DNA from: Arhodomonas aquaeolei DSM 8974
Lineage (GTDB): Bacteria > Pseudomonadota > Gammaproteobacteria > Nitrococcales > Nitrococcaceae
NCBI RefSeq assembly: GCF_000374645.1
Contig: NZ_KB894813.1
Coordinates: forward strand, 54,833 to 118,832
Direction: 5' to 3'
DNA: 64,000 nt
How positions within the stretch are numbered: position 1 is the stretch's first letter; each line of letters starts with the position of its first letter. A program made the translations under genes and the position numbers. Shown piece by piece: positions 1 through 8,243 of the stretch. The notes beneath the pieces were generated by a model. That model had not been told where the DNA came from and searched no databases. It saw nothing but the letters and a program-made list of their open reading frames with translations.

Positions 1-1357
1 CATCTCCGAGAACGTCGGCGCGCTCTCGCGTACCTTCGCGCGGCTGCTCGCCGGCGGCCTCTACGGCAACCTCCGTCGCGAGAGCAAGCGCGTTCTCGAG
101 CACATGCCCCCGGCGATGCGCGAGTTCGCCAGGCGCGCCGAGGCCCATGCCAAGGGCATGGTCGTGCCCGGGACCTTCTTCGAGGAGCTCGGCTTCCAGT
201 ACTTCGGGCCGGTGGACGGCCACGACCTCTCGGCCCTGCTCCCGGTGCTGCGCCGTCTGCGCACCACGCCCGGACCACTGCTCCTGCACGTGGTCACCCG
301 CAAGGGCAAGGGCTACGCCCTGGCCGAGGAGGATCCCATCGCCTACCACGGCGTGAAGGCGTTCGATCCCGCCGAGGGGCTGACCGGCGGCAGTGGCGGC
401 GGCCGGCCGAGCTATACCCAGGTATTCGGGGAGTGGCTGTGCGATATCGCCGAGCGCGACAGCCGGGTCTGGGGCATCACCCCGGCCATGCGCGAGGGCT
501 CCGGCCTGGTGGAGTTCGCCCGGCGCTTCCCCGGGCGCTACCTGGACGTCGGGATCGCCGAGCAGCACAGCGTCACCCTCGCCGCCGGCCTCGCCTGCGA
601 GGGCGAGCGCCCGGTGCTCGCGATCTACTCGACGTTCCTGCAGCGCGGCTACGACCAGCTCATCCACGACATCGCCCTCCAGGAGCTGCCAGTACTCCTC
701 GCCCTCGATCGTGCCGGCCTGGTGGGCGCGGACGGACCGACCCATAACGGCAGCTTCGACCTCTCGTACCTGCGCTGCATCCCCAACCTCGTGGTGATGG
801 CCCCCGCGGACGAGAACGAGTGCCGACAGATGCTCTACACGGGCTACCGGCACGACGGTCCCGCGGCGGTCCGCTACCCCCGGGGAACGGGCCCCGGGGT
901 CACGGTCTCCCCGGAGATGCAGGCCCTGCCCATCGGCCGTGCAGAGCCGCGCCGGAACGGCCACCGCGTCGTCCTGCTCGCATTCGGCAGCATGCTCGCG
1001 CCTGCCCTGGCGGCCGCCGAGCGACTGGACGCCACGGTGATCAACATGCGTTTCGTCAAGCCGGTGGATGAAGACGCGGTGCTGAAGGCCGCCGCCACGC
1101 ACGAGCTTCTGGTGACCGTGGAGGAGAACGTGATCGCCGGCGGCGCCGGCAGCGCGGTGGCCGAGGCGCTGGACGCCGCCGGGGAGACGGCCGTCTGCCG
1201 CCACATCGGCCTGCCGGACCGATTCACCGATCACGGCGACCCGGCCACCCTGCTCTCGCGGCTGGGCCTGGACGCGGACGGTATCGCCGCACAGGTCGGG
1301 GAATGGCTGGGGTCGGAGAAGGCGGCGGCCACGGACACGGGTCGTGGCCGGGGATGA
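1..1357 (+). CDS. dxs: 1-deoxy-D-xylulose-5-phosphate synthase, 3' part (5' end outside window)
   Basis: The open frame enters from the left edge, so the N-terminal half with the main thiamine diphosphate-binding motif is missing. About 451 residues remain. They include the DGHD segment, the transketolase pyrimidine-binding domain (YTQVFGEWL onward), [17 protein letters not shown] with the Glu that contacts the cofactor, the block [16 protein letters not shown], and the C-terminal transketolase domain ending near residue 430 of the visible part. The family condenses pyruvate and glyceraldehyde 3-phosphate to DXP in the cytoplasm, the first step of the non-mevalonate isoprenoid pathway, which also feeds thiamine and pyridoxal synthesis. 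The frame stops at TGA and is followed five bases later by a 14-bp hairpin. The internal ATG at 104 is not the start, because homology continues upstream to the window edge. Confidence 0.96.
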   Translation, partial: ISENVGALSRTFARLLAGGLYGNLRRESKRVLEHMPPAMREFARRAEAHAKGMVVPGTFFEELGFQYFGPVDGHDLSALLPVLRRLRTTPGPLLLHVVTRKGKGYALAEEDPIAYHGVKAFDPAEGLTGGSGGGRPSYTQVFGEWLCDIAERDSRVWGITPAMREGSGLVEFARRFPGRYLDVGIAEQHSVTLAAGLACEGERPVLAIYSTFLQRGYDQLIHDIALQELPVLLALDRAGLVGADGPTHNGSFDLSYLRCIPNLVVMAPADENECRQMLYTGYRHDGPAAVRYPRGTGPGVTVSPEMQALPIGRAEPRRNGHRVVLLAFGSMLAPALAAAERLDATVINMRFVKPVDEDAVLKAAATHELLVTVEENVIAGGAGSAVAEALDAAGETAVCRHIGLPDRFTDHGDPATLLSRLGLDADGIAAQVGEWLGSEKAAATDTGRGRG

Positions 1358-1361
1358 GCCC

Positions 1362-1393
1362 GGTCTGCGGGTGCCGGGCGGCACCCGCAGACC
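1362..1393. terminator. 14-bp perfect hairpin after dxs
   Basis: GGTCTGCGGGTGCC, loop GGGC, then the exact reverse complement. It begins right after the dxs stop in the gap between the convergent dxs and trxA. There is no T-tract on either side, so it may be a U-less terminator or a 3'-end stabiliser. A second short inverted repeat, CCGGCCC-N3-GGGCCGG, lies at 1436-1452. Confidence 0.5.
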
Positions 1394-1536
1394 CGGTGGA
1401 GGCGGGGTCTAACCAGACCGTCAGGTTACCGGGAGCCGGCCCGTCGGGCCGGGGACGTCATCACATACAGGCCGGGACGGGGCCCCGGCGCCGACACTCC
1501 CTCTGCCCTGACGCGGTTTGGTGCGACGGGCTGTCT

Positions 1537-1863
1537 CTAGACGTTGGCGTCAACGAACTGGGTCAGCTGCGCCTTGCTCAGGGCGCCGACCTTGGTATCC
1601 GCGACATCGCCGCTGCGGAAGACCATCAGCGTGGGGATGCCACGCACGCCGTACTTGGGCGCGGTCTCCGGATTGTCGTCGATGTTGAGCTTGCAGACCT
1701 TGAGCTTGCCCGCATACTCCTCGGCGACCTGCTCGAGCACGGGGGCGATCATCTTGCAGGGGCCGCACCACTCGGCCCAGAAGTCCACCAGGACCGGGCC
1801 ATCGGCCTTGAGAACCTCGTCCTCGAAGTTGCCGTCGGTGATGCTGACGATGTTTTCGCTCAT
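1537..1863 (-). CDS. trxA: thioredoxin 1
   Basis: This 108-residue protein has the normal thioredoxin length. It carries the redox motif WCGPCK with Cys33 and Cys36, a buried Asp (VDFWAEW) and the cis-Pro loop RGIPTLM. It reduces protein disulfides in the cytoplasm, including ribonucleotide reductase and PAPS reductase, and is recharged by thioredoxin reductase. The start chosen is the ATG at 1863, reading MSENIVSI, which matches the usual N-terminus; GGAGG lies just upstream. The frame stays open 34 codons further upstream, but that stretch is arginine- and proline-rich and unlike thioredoxin. The gene converges with dxs, and its upstream gap is shared with fabA, transcribed divergently. Confidence 0.96.
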   Translation of the reverse strand: MSENIVSITDGNFEDEVLKADGPVLVDFWAEWCGPCKMIAPVLEQVAEEYAGKLKVCKLNIDDNPETAPKYGVRGIPTLMVFRSGDVADTKVGALSKAQLTQFVDANV

Positions 1864-1883
1864 CAATGCCTCCAGGGGAACTG

Positions 1884-1908
1884 AAAAAACGCGCGAAGGA
1901 TAACGCGC
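1884..1908 (-). terminator. terminator-like hairpin with T6 in the trxA leader
   Basis: Read on the minus strand, GCGCG-N8-CGCGC is followed by G and six T residues, about 20 bases before the trxA start. The stem is only 5 bp, so it is weak as a terminator. It lies downstream of the candidate promoter, so it would sit in the leader RNA and could attenuate. This is inference. Confidence 0.3.
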
Positions 1909-1919
1909 CTGTGGTGGCT

Positions 1920-1948
1920 TGTATAATCGACGCGGGCGCGGAAGTCGA
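1920..1948 (-). promoter_or_regulatory. candidate trxA promoter
   Basis: On the minus strand TCGACT (-35 like) is separated by 17 bp from TATACA (-10 like). Transcription would begin near 1913, giving a leader of about 50 nt. Match quality is moderate, 4 of 6 in each hexamer. Confidence 0.35.
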
Positions 1949-2203
1949 TAGCCAGGATCAATCATTCTACCGGATAATCGCCGGCCAGGGATGTGCCGAC
2001 GTCATCACGGCGCGATCGTGTCTTGCCTCGCCGCGGGTCTCACAGTAGGGTTAGCGCGAAATTACTAGACCTCTTTCTAGACGCCGGCAACCACCCCCGT
2101 CAAGGCGGCACCGCCGCAACACCGGGCAGGGACCTGCCAGGGCCATCGGCCGGACCGCCCGCGGCGCGATCCGGTTCCCCCAGTGGATACGGTTGGGAGA
2201 CGC

Positions 2204-2722
2204 ATGACAGGACAACCCAGTTACAGCTACGAGGAGCTGCTCGAGTGCGGCCACGGCAAGCTCTTCGGTCCGGGCAACCCGCAGCTGCCGGTGCCGAACA
2301 TGCTCATGTTCGACCGCATCAGCAGGATATCCTCCGAAGGCGGGGCGTACGGCAAGGGCGAGGTCCAGGCCGAGCTCGACGTCCATCCGGACCTGTGGTT
2401 CTTCCACTGCCACTTCCCCGGCGACCCGGTGATGCCGGGCTGCCTCGGGCTCGACGCCCTCTGGCAGCTCCTCGGCTTCTACCTGGGCTGGACCGGCGGC
2501 CAGGGCAAGGGGCGCGCGCTCGGCTGTGGCGAGGTAAAATTCACCGGTCAGATCCTGCCCCGTAACCGGCAGGTGACCTACTTACTGGACATCAAGCGCC
2601 TGATCCGGCGGCGTCTGACGATGGGTATCGCGGACGGCCGAGTCCTCGCCGACGGCGAGGAGATCTACCGGGCCACCGATCTCAAGGTCGGCCTGTTCAT
2701 GGACCCGGATAGCGCGCTGTAG
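2204..2722 (+). CDS. fabA: 3-hydroxydecanoyl-ACP dehydratase/isomerase
   Basis: This 172-residue protein (E. coli FabA has 171) carries the hotdog active-site helix [20 protein letters not shown], with catalytic His70 and Asp84 at the canonical positions. FabA dehydrates 3-hydroxydecanoyl-ACP and isomerises trans-2- to cis-3-decenoyl-ACP, the branch point for anaerobic unsaturated fatty acid synthesis in the cytoplasm. The ATG at 2204 is preceded by GGGAGA at good spacing; an in-frame ATG seven codons upstream lacks such a site. It is followed 30 bp later by fabB on the same strand, the usual fabAB operon of gammaproteobacteria. Confidence 0.97.
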   Translation: MTGQPSYSYEELLECGHGKLFGPGNPQLPVPNMLMFDRISRISSEGGAYGKGEVQAELDVHPDLWFFHCHFPGDPVMPGCLGLDALWQLLGFYLGWTGGQGKGRALGCGEVKFTGQILPRNRQVTYLLDIKRLIRRRLTMGIADGRVLADGEEIYRATDLKVGLFMDPDSAL

Positions 2723-2752
2723 GTGCGTTGAGCAAACAGCGAGGAAGGTATC

Positions 2753-3967
2753 GTGCGACGAGTCGTCGTCACCGGACTGGGCATCGTCTCCTGTCTCGGC
2801 AATGATCGTGAAACGGTTACCCGATCCCTGCGCGAGGGCCGCAGCGGCATCCGCTTCCGCGACGCGTATGCCGAGTACGGTCTGCGCAGCCAGGTCGCCG
2901 GCGTGGTCGACATCGACCTCGACGAGCGCGTCCCGCGCAAGCCGCGCCGTTTCATGGGCGGCGCCGCGGGGTATGCGTATGTCGCCATGGAGGACGCCAT
3001 GCGCGACGCCGGCCTGGACGCGGAGCAGATCTCCGATCCGCGCATCGGTCTGATCGCGGGCTCGGGAGGCGGTTCCACCTCCAATCTCGTCCAGGCCGCG
3101 GACACGCTGCGCGAGCGTGGCGTGCGCAAGCTCGGCGCCTTCGCCGTGCCGAAGGTCATGGCGAGCACCGTCTCCGCATGCCTGGCCACGCCGTTCGGCA
3201 TCCGTGGCGTCAACTACAGCATCTCCTCGGCCTGCGCGACCAGCGCCCACTGCATCGGTTCCGCCATGGAGCAGATTCAGCTCGGCCGCCAGGACGTCGT
3301 CTTCGCCGGCGGCGGCGAGGAGGAGCACTGGTCGATGACCATGCTCTTCGACGCCATGGGCGCCCTGTCCTCGAAGTACAACGACACCCCCGAGCGGGCG
3401 TCCCGCCCCTACGACGCGGATCGTGACGGCTTCGTGATCGCCGGCGGCGCAGGCATGGTGGTGGTCGAGGCCCTCGATCACGCCCTGGAGCGCGGCGCGC
3501 CGATCTACGCCGAGCTCGTCGGCTATGGCGCGACGTCGGACGGCTACGACATGGTCGCACCCTCCGGCGAGGGCGCGGTGCGCTGCATGCGCGAGGCCCT
3601 CACTCACACCGAAGGCCCGGTGGACTACGTCAACGCCCACGGCACCAGCACCCCGGCAGGGGATATCACCGAGCTGCAGGCGATCCACGAGGTCTTCGGC
3701 GAGTCGATGCCGGCAGTGAGCTCGACGAAGTCGCTTACCGGCCACTCGCTCGGTGCGGCGGGGGTGCAGGAGGCGATCTACTCGCTGCTGATGCTCAAGG
3801 AGGGGTTCGTCTCCGCCTCCGCCAACATCGAGAACCTGGACCCGGACGCCGAGGGCATGCCCATCGTCTCGGAGTACCGCGAGCAGCCGCTCAACACGGT
3901 GATGTCCAACAGCTTCGGCTTCGGCGGAACCAACGCCACCCTGGTATTCCGCCGCTACGAGGACTGA
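2753..3967 (+). CDS. fabB: 3-oxoacyl-ACP synthase I
   Basis: This 404-residue KAS I has the catalytic triad Cys161 ([10 protein letters not shown]), His296 ([11 protein letters not shown]) and His331 ([11 protein letters not shown]). It elongates acyl-ACPs with malonyl-ACP and is needed to extend the cis-3-decenoyl product made by FabA. The start is GTG at 2753, preceded by GAGGAAGG at ideal spacing; the N-terminus [13 protein letters not shown] matches the family. It is probably co-transcribed with fabA, with a 30-bp gap containing only the ribosome-binding site. It ends against a convergent hemerythrin gene with a GC-rich hairpin between them. Confidence 0.97.
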   Translation: MRRVVVTGLGIVSCLGNDRETVTRSLREGRSGIRFRDAYAEYGLRSQVAGVVDIDLDERVPRKPRRFMGGAAGYAYVAMEDAMRDAGLDAEQISDPRIGLIAGSGGGSTSNLVQAADTLRERGVRKLGAFAVPKVMASTVSACLATPFGIRGVNYSISSACATSAHCIGSAMEQIQLGRQDVVFAGGGEEEHWSMTMLFDAMGALSSKYNDTPERASRPYDADRDGFVIAGGAGMVVVEALDHALERGAPIYAELVGYGATSDGYDMVAPSGEGAVRCMREALTHTEGPVDYVNAHGTSTPAGDITELQAIHEVFGESMPAVSSTKSLTGHSLGAAGVQEAIYSLLMLKEGFVSASANIENLDPDAEGMPIVSEYREQPLNTVMSNSFGFGGTNATLVFRRYED

Positions 3968-3983
3968 CGCGCCGCATCCGCCG

Positions 3984-4004
3984 GCGGCGCCCCACGGGCG
4001 CCGT
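3984..4004. terminator. hairpin between convergent fabB and hemerythrin gene
   Basis: CGGCGCC-N5-GGCGCCG, extendable by a G-T pair, fills the gap between the two stop codons. There is no T-tract. It may act in both directions. Confidence 0.4.
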
Positions 4005-4567
4005 CAGGCGGAGGCGGCGACCGCCGAGTCCAGCCGCCCGCGCAACGCCGCCACCGCCGGCAGCGGCGCCGCCGACAGCTCCGCCGCCACCGACTCGCCC
4101 AGCGCCTGTAACGCCTTCGCCGGCAGGTTGGCCTCCAGCAGTGGGAACAGACCCTCCTCCTCGCGCTGCTCGTGGTGCGCGCTCATGTCCGCCACCCGCC
4201 GCGCCGCCGCGATCAGCCCGAGTGCCTCACGCCGCCCCGGTCCGTTGCCGGCGGCATGCTCCGCCACGGCGGCACGATGCGCGCCGGCGAGCTGCTGGAG
4301 CCGCGCGTGCTCCGCCCGATAGACCCGCGCGGGCCACGGCGTCTCCCAGTCCGCGCTCTCGAGACACGGCAGCAGCCACGCCTCCTCGGCCCGCGCATGC
4401 GCGCGCAGACGCTCGAACCAGGCATCCCATATCTCCACCGCAACAGCGCAGCGGCGCTCCAGAAGCGCCTCCTGGTGGAGCCACAGCAGCTCCTCGAATA
4501 CGGCATGATCACCACTCAGCCAGCGGACGGGATCGCTGTTCCGCGGGGTATTCCTCACCTTGGCCAC
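4004..4567 (-). CDS. hemerythrin HHE-domain protein
   Basis: This 187-residue all-helical protein has spaced iron ligands typical of the hemerythrin cation-binding domain: GDH (His21), HARAEE (His57, Glu61), YRAEH (His87) and SAHHEQREEEGLFPLLE (His131/His132 with Glu136). The fold binds a di-iron centre, and members sense or scavenge oxygen or nitric oxide, or serve in iron handling. There is no signal peptide, so it is cytoplasmic. It stands alone on the minus strand between convergent fabB and a divergent GNAT-like gene. The specific role cannot be told from sequence. The ATG start (MAKVRNTPR) is preceded by CAGGGAAGG. Confidence 0.85.
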   Translation of the reverse strand: MAKVRNTPRNSDPVRWLSGDHAVFEELLWLHQEALLERRCAVAVEIWDAWFERLRAHARAEEAWLLPCLESADWETPWPARVYRAEHARLQQLAGAHRAAVAEHAAGNGPGRREALGLIAAARRVADMSAHHEQREEEGLFPLLEANLPAKALQALGESVAAELSAAPLPAVAALRGRLDSAVAASA

Positions 4568-4702
4568 CTTCCCTGCAGGGCTTGTACGGCGATGGTACCA
4601 TTCGCGCCCGTCGACGGCGCGCGGACACCGCTCGCCTTCCAGTCGCCGGGGTGGTACGTTTCGCCCCGCGCAACAACAACGGTCCGGGGTTCACAGGGGA
4701 TG

Positions 4703-5101
4703 ATGCACAGCATGGCGCCGGTAGCAGACATCAACGCGGCCTTCGAGGCCTGGCTCGACGCCACGGAAGAGGCGGAGCCGATCGGGCAGGACAACACGGG
4801 GTTGCGCCACCGCCGCATCGGGCATGCGATCGGCGCGGTGGACACCGAATCCGACTACCTCGTGCTCTGCCGCATCGAGACCGATCCCGGCCACCGCGGC
4901 GAAGGCGAGGCAACCCGGCTGCTGGAGCTGCTCAAGGGGATCTGCGAGCGCTACAACGTCACCCTGCTCGGGCAGGCGACGGCGTACGACGATACCGGAC
5001 TGGATCAGCAGGCCCTGCTGGAGTGGTACCGCCGGCACGATTTCGAGATCGACCACGGCCGCACCGCCCAGCCCCTGGTCTGGTACCCGGCACGGCCGTG
5101 A
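4703..5101 (+). CDS. GNAT-like N-acetyltransferase-fold protein
   Basis: A protein of about 132 residues. The middle reads LCRIETDPGHRGEGEATRLLELL, matching strand beta-4 and the acetyl-CoA phosphate-binding loop (R/Q-x-x-G-x-G/A) of the GNAT superfamily; LLEWYRRHDFEI resembles the terminal motif-B region (YxxxGF-like). The substrate is unknown. Three in-frame ATGs lie at 4700, 4703 and 4712. AGGGG at 4695-4699 is rather close for 4703 and rather far for 4712, so the start is uncertain by three codons. The frame extends far upstream, but that part is antisense to the hemerythrin gene and is not coding-like. It converges on yhhQ. Confidence 0.65.
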   Translation: MHSMAPVADINAAFEAWLDATEEAEPIGQDNTGLRHRRIGHAIGAVDTESDYLVLCRIETDPGHRGEGEATRLLELLKGICERYNVTLLGQATAYDDTGLDQQALLEWYRRHDFEIDHGRTAQPLVWYPARP

Positions 5102-5109
5102 TTCCGATC

Positions 5110-5138
5110 CGTGTCGCCGGCGCTCAGCCGGCGACGCG
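5110..5138. terminator. stem-loop overlapping the yhhQ stop codon
   Basis: GTCGCCGGC-N5-GCCGGCGAC, extendable to 12 pairs through one wobble, lies between the convergent GNAT-like gene and yhhQ. The yhhQ stop codon falls in the loop. There is no T-tract. Confidence 0.5.
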
Positions 5139-5789
5139 CACCCTCGCCTCGCGCCCGAGCACCCAGCGCTGCAGCCCGGCCAGTACCACCCCGTACAGCG
5201 GCACGAAGAACGCCAGGCTCACCACCAGCTTGGTGGTGTAGTCCACGGCGGCGATCTCCGTCCAGTGCGCCGCCATGAACGGGTCCGGACTGGCATAGAA
5301 CGCCAGTGAAAAGAACGCCACCGTGTCGGCGAGGTTGCCCAGCACCGTGGACGAGGCCGGCGCCACCCACCAGGCGAAACGGCGCTGGCGCAGGCGGTCG
5401 AAGACATGTATGTCGAGGATCTGGCCGAGCACGTAGGACATGAAGCTCGCCATGGCGATACGGGCGACGAACACGTTCAGCCCGACGAGCCCTGCCAGGC
5501 CCTGGAACTGCCCCTGCTGGAAGGCGGCGCCGAAGACATAGGACACCAGCAGCGCCGGCAGCATTGCCATGAAGATGATCCGCCGCGCGGGCCCCTTGCC
5601 GAACACCCGCACCGTCAGGTCCGTGACCAGGAATATGAACGGGAAGGAGAATGCACCCCACGTCGTATGGACACCCCAGACCTGGATCGGGAGCTGCACC
5701 AGGTAATTGCTGGCGGCGATGATCAGGATGTGAGCGGTCACCAGCACCGCCAGGGCACGGCGCAGCTGGGCCGGGGTGAGGGAAAGCAT
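5124..5789 (-). CDS. yhhQ: queuosine precursor (preQ0/preQ1) transporter, VUT family
   Basis: This 221-residue membrane protein with about six hydrophobic segments is very close to E. coli YhhQ over its whole length; shared blocks include SNYLVQLPI, HTTWGAFSFPFIFL, TDLTVR and FVARIA. E. coli YhhQ imports 7-cyano-7-deazaguanine and the 7-aminomethyl form across the inner membrane for tRNA queuosine modification. The ATG at 5789 follows GGAGG at slightly long spacing. It is divergent from the MATE gene, with about 70 bp between starts. No queuosine biosynthesis gene is visible in the window. Confidence 0.93.
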   Translation of the reverse strand: MLSLTPAQLRRALAVLVTAHILIIAASNYLVQLPIQVWGVHTTWGAFSFPFIFLVTDLTVRVFGKGPARRIIFMAMLPALLVSYVFGAAFQQGQFQGLAGLVGLNVFVARIAMASFMSYVLGQILDIHVFDRLRQRRFAWWVAPASSTVLGNLADTVAFFSLAFYASPDPFMAAHWTEIAAVDYTTKLVVSLAFFVPLYGVVLAGLQRWVLGREARVRVAG

Positions 5790-5858
5790 GGGGGCGGTCT
5801 ACCTCCGGTATGTGTCGGATCTCGGCGCCTGCGTCCCGGCGCCCGGAGAACATAGCGA

Positions 5859-7232
5859 ATGCAGGGCACAAAGGCAAAAACGCTGAATCGAAAGGCATCC
5901 TCCCGGGTGGTCGCCCTCGCCTGGCCGCTGATCCTGTCCAACGTCACCGTGCCGCTGCTGGGGCTGGTGGACACGGCGGTGATGGGCCATCTGCCGGACA
6001 GCGACTACCTCGGCGCGGTCACCCTCGGTGCGACCCTGTTCAGCTTCCTCTACTGGGGCTTCGGCTTCCTGCGCATGGGCACCACCGGCTTCGTCGCCCA
6101 GGCCCACGGGCGCAACGACGCCGACGCCCTACGCGAGCTGCTCGCCCAGGGCCTGGTCATCGCCGCTGCCATCGGCGCCGCCCTGATCGCCCTGGCTCCG
6201 TGGGTCGTCCCCGCCGCGCTGAGCCTCTTCGACGCCAGCCCGGCGGTAACCGGGCTGGCCAATACCTACGCCACCTGGCGCATCGCCAGTGCCCCCGCGG
6301 TACTCGCCAACTACGTGCTCATCGGCTGGTTCCTCGGGCTGGCACGCACCCGGGTGACCCTGGTGCTGATGCTGGTCAATAACGTGATCAACATCGTGCT
6401 GGACCTCTGGCTGGTCGTCGGCCTCGGCTGGACGGTCGCCGGCGTCGCCCTCGCCAGCGTCATCGCCGACTACCTTGCCCTGGCGACCGCACTGGCCCTC
6501 GCCGCGGCGCACCTGCGCCGCCTCGGCGGACGACTGCTACCGGCACGGCTCGCCGAGCCTACACGTTATCTGCGGCTGCTGCGGGTGAACGCGGCGCTGT
6601 TCGTGCGCACGCTCTGCCTGCTCTTTGCGATCGCCTTCTTCCACGCCCAGGGGGCACGGTTCGGCGACGACATCCTCGCCGCCAATGCCGTGCTCATGCA
6701 GTTCCTGATGCTGACTTCCTACGCCCTGGATGGCTTCGCTCATGCCGCCGAGGCGCTGGTCGGGGAGGCACTCGGGCGTGACAGCCGCCGGCGGCTGGCC
6801 GCCGTGGTCCGCGCCGCCACGCTCTGGTCTCTGGTGAGTGCGGTGCTGGCGAGCGTCGCCTTCGCGATGGCGGGTGAGGCGATCATCGCCCTGCTCACCG
6901 ACCTCCCCCGGGTGCGGGCTATCGCCGCCGACTACCTGCCCTGGCTCATCGCCCTGCCCCTGGTCGCCGTGTGGAGCTACCTCCTGGATGGGCTGTTCAT
7001 CGGCGCCACCCGGGCCCGGGCGATGCGCGACACCATGCTGGTGGCGGTGATCGCGGTCTACCTTCCGGCGTGGTGGCTGACCCGCGGCTGGGGCAACCAC
7101 GGCCTGTGGTTCGCCTTCCTGCTGTTCACCCTCGCCCGCTCCGGCGGGCTCGGACTGGTCTTCCGCCGGGCGGACTACGGCGCCGGCTGGCTCCCGGCGG
7201 ACCCGCTCACCCCAGGGGGGCGAGGCGGGTGA
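5859..7232 (+). CDS. dinF: MATE-family efflux transporter, DinF type
   Basis: This 457-residue integral membrane protein has about 12 transmembrane segments in two MatE repeats. The first repeat contains NVTVPLLGLVDTAVMGHL and FLRMGTTGFVAQAHG, which match DinF rather than NorM. MATE proteins export cations or organic compounds by Na+ or H+ antiport; DinF of E. coli is linked to oxidative and bile-salt stress. The start MQGTKAK has GGAGAA upstream. No LexA box (CTGT-N8-ACAG) is seen upstream, so SOS control as in E. coli lexA-dinF is not supported here. The 3' end overlaps azlD on the opposite strand by 26 bp. Confidence 0.85.
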   Translation: MQGTKAKTLNRKASSRVVALAWPLILSNVTVPLLGLVDTAVMGHLPDSDYLGAVTLGATLFSFLYWGFGFLRMGTTGFVAQAHGRNDADALRELLAQGLVIAAAIGAALIALAPWVVPAALSLFDASPAVTGLANTYATWRIASAPAVLANYVLIGWFLGLARTRVTLVLMLVNNVINIVLDLWLVVGLGWTVAGVALASVIADYLALATALALAAAHLRRLGGRLLPARLAEPTRYLRLLRVNAALFVRTLCLLFAIAFFHAQGARFGDDILAANAVLMQFLMLTSYALDGFAHAAEALVGEALGRDSRRRLAAVVRAATLWSLVSAVLASVAFAMAGEAIIALLTDLPRVRAIAADYLPWLIALPLVAVWSYLLDGLFIGATRARAMRDTMLVAVIAVYLPAWWLTRGWGNHGLWFAFLLFTLARSGGLGLVFRRADYGAGWLPADPLTPGGRGG

Positions 7233-7234
7233 GC
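7205..7234. terminator. inverted repeat spanning the overlapping MATE/azlD stops
   Basis: GCTCACCC and GGGTGAGC, 14 bases apart, contain the azlD stop (left arm) and the MATE stop (right arm). Three of the eight pairs are the trivial TGA/TCA complementarity of convergent stops; the other five are extra. Confidence 0.35.
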
Positions 7235-7542
7235 ACCATGAAGACCGCGGTGCCCGCGGCGATGCTCACCAGCGCGTTGCGCCAGCGCAGGTGGCAGAGC
7301 GCGGTCACCGCGATCGCGGCGAGATGGTAGAGACCGAAGGGCGGCGCGAGCGGCTCGACGTCGCGGACCGCGTAGACCACCAGCAGCAGCATCACCGCCG
7401 GCGGCAGGTAGCGCCCGAGGTGGCGCACCAGCGGATGCTCCATGTAGCGCCCAAGCACCAGGAACGGTGCCGCACGGGTGAAGAACGTCGCCACCGTCAT
7501 CGCGGCGATCACCGCCAGTAGGTAGCCGTCCGCACCACTCAT
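7207..7542 (-). CDS. azlD: branched-chain amino acid exporter small subunit, AzlD
   Basis: This 111-residue protein has three or four transmembrane segments (LLAVIAAMTVATFFTRAAPFLVL, LPPAVMLLLVVYAV and a C-terminal hydrophobic stretch), as in AzlD. AzlD pairs with AzlC to form an exporter of branched-chain or related amino acids (BrnFE in corynebacteria). Its ATG overlaps the azlC stop as ATGA, and its ribosome-binding site GGGAGGC lies inside azlC, implying translational coupling. It is the last gene of the dctP-azlD operon and overlaps the 3' end of the MATE gene. Confidence 0.9.
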   Translation of the reverse strand: MSGADGYLLAVIAAMTVATFFTRAAPFLVLGRYMEHPLVRHLGRYLPPAVMLLLVVYAVRDVEPLAPPFGLYHLAAIAVTALCHLRWRNALVSIAAGTAVFMVLTRLAPLG

Positions 7543-8243
7543 GCCGCCTCCCGGGAACCATCGGCCAACAGCACCGCGGTCACGAACGCCAGCGCGACGA
7601 TGAGCATGTAGTCCCGTCCGCCGAACACGAAGCCGGCCGCGGCGGCGGCCGCGGCGATGACGAAGGGCCGCACGGCGCGCACGGTCATGGCCTGCTCGAT
7701 GGTCAGGACCACGAACAGCGCGGTGAGCGCGAAGTCGAGGCCCGCGACGTCACCGCCCAGCCCGCTGCCCAGCCAGGCCCCGAGGCTCGTGCCGAGCACC
7801 CACCAGAACTGGTTCAGCGCGGCGACAGTCACGCGGAATCGCGCCGGGTCCGCCCCCGGTGGTGCCTGGATGCTCGTGAGCAGGGAGTAGGTCTCGTCGG
7901 TCAGCGCGAACACCGGGTACCAGCGCGTCACGCCCCGACGCGGCAGCCGCGGCCCGAGGGACAGCCCGTAGAAGGCGTGGCGGGCGTTGATCACCACCGT
8001 AGTCACCGCGATCTCGCCGACGCCGGCCCCCGCGGCAAGCAGCGTCACCGCCATGAACTGCGCAGCGCCCGCGAACACCGCGATGCTCATCAGCGTCGCA
8101 TACCACCAGGCGTAGCCGAGCTGGACGAAGAGCACACCGAAGACCATGCCCAGGGGCACGTAGCCGAAGAACACCGGCAGGCTCGCCCGCGCCGCCGCGG
8201 CCAGCCCCGGTGTGCGCTCGCTCATGCGGACAAACGCGTTCAT
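7539..8243 (-). CDS. azlC: branched-chain amino acid exporter large subunit, AzlC
   Basis: A 234-residue protein with the AzlC signatures PVFFGYVPLGMVFG near the N-terminus, FAGAAQFMAV and NARHAFYGLSLGPRL in the middle, and ALTDETYSL. It has about seven transmembrane segments. The start at 8243 (MNAFVRMSERT) is chosen because its ATG overlaps the preceding dctM stop as ATGA; a second ATG six codons later is possible. The frame upstream of 8243 runs antiparallel to nothing but overlaps dctM, and it is not AzlC-like. Coupling to a TRAP transporter is unusual. Confidence 0.9.
   Translation of the reverse strand: MNAFVRMSERTPGLAAAARASLPVFFGYVPLGMVFGVLFVQLGYAWWYATLMSIAVFAGAAQFMAVTLLAAGAGVGEIAVTTVVINARHAFYGLSLGPRLPRRGVTRWYPVFALTDETYSLLTSIQAPPGADPARFRVTVAALNQFWWVLGTSLGAWLGSGLGGDVAGLDFALTALFVVLTIEQAMTVRAVRPFVIAAAAAAAGFVFGGRDYMLIVALAFVTAVLLADGSREAA

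Larger units (their letters stand above)
1864..2203. other. 340-bp intergenic region between trxA and fabA
   Basis: No coding frame with credible codon use was seen. The gap holds the divergent promoters of trxA and fabA. On the minus strand there is a candidate trxA promoter and a small hairpin followed by T6, described separately. On the plus strand TATAAT (1922-1927) and GATAAT (1973-1978) occur without a good -35 at 16-18 bp. A short inverted repeat CTAGA-N6-TCTAG lies near 2066-2081. The fabA ribosome-binding site GGGAGA ends at 2200. Confidence 0.5.

Noticed and set aside
1922..1927. TATAAT on the plus strand as fabA promoter
   Set aside because: No -35-like hexamer at 16-18 bp and no TGn extension; it is about 280 bp from fabA.
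4592..4601. Palindrome ATGGTACCAT upstream of the hemerythrin gene
   Set aside because: A 10-bp palindrome alone is expected by chance in 64 kb and has no second copy nearby.
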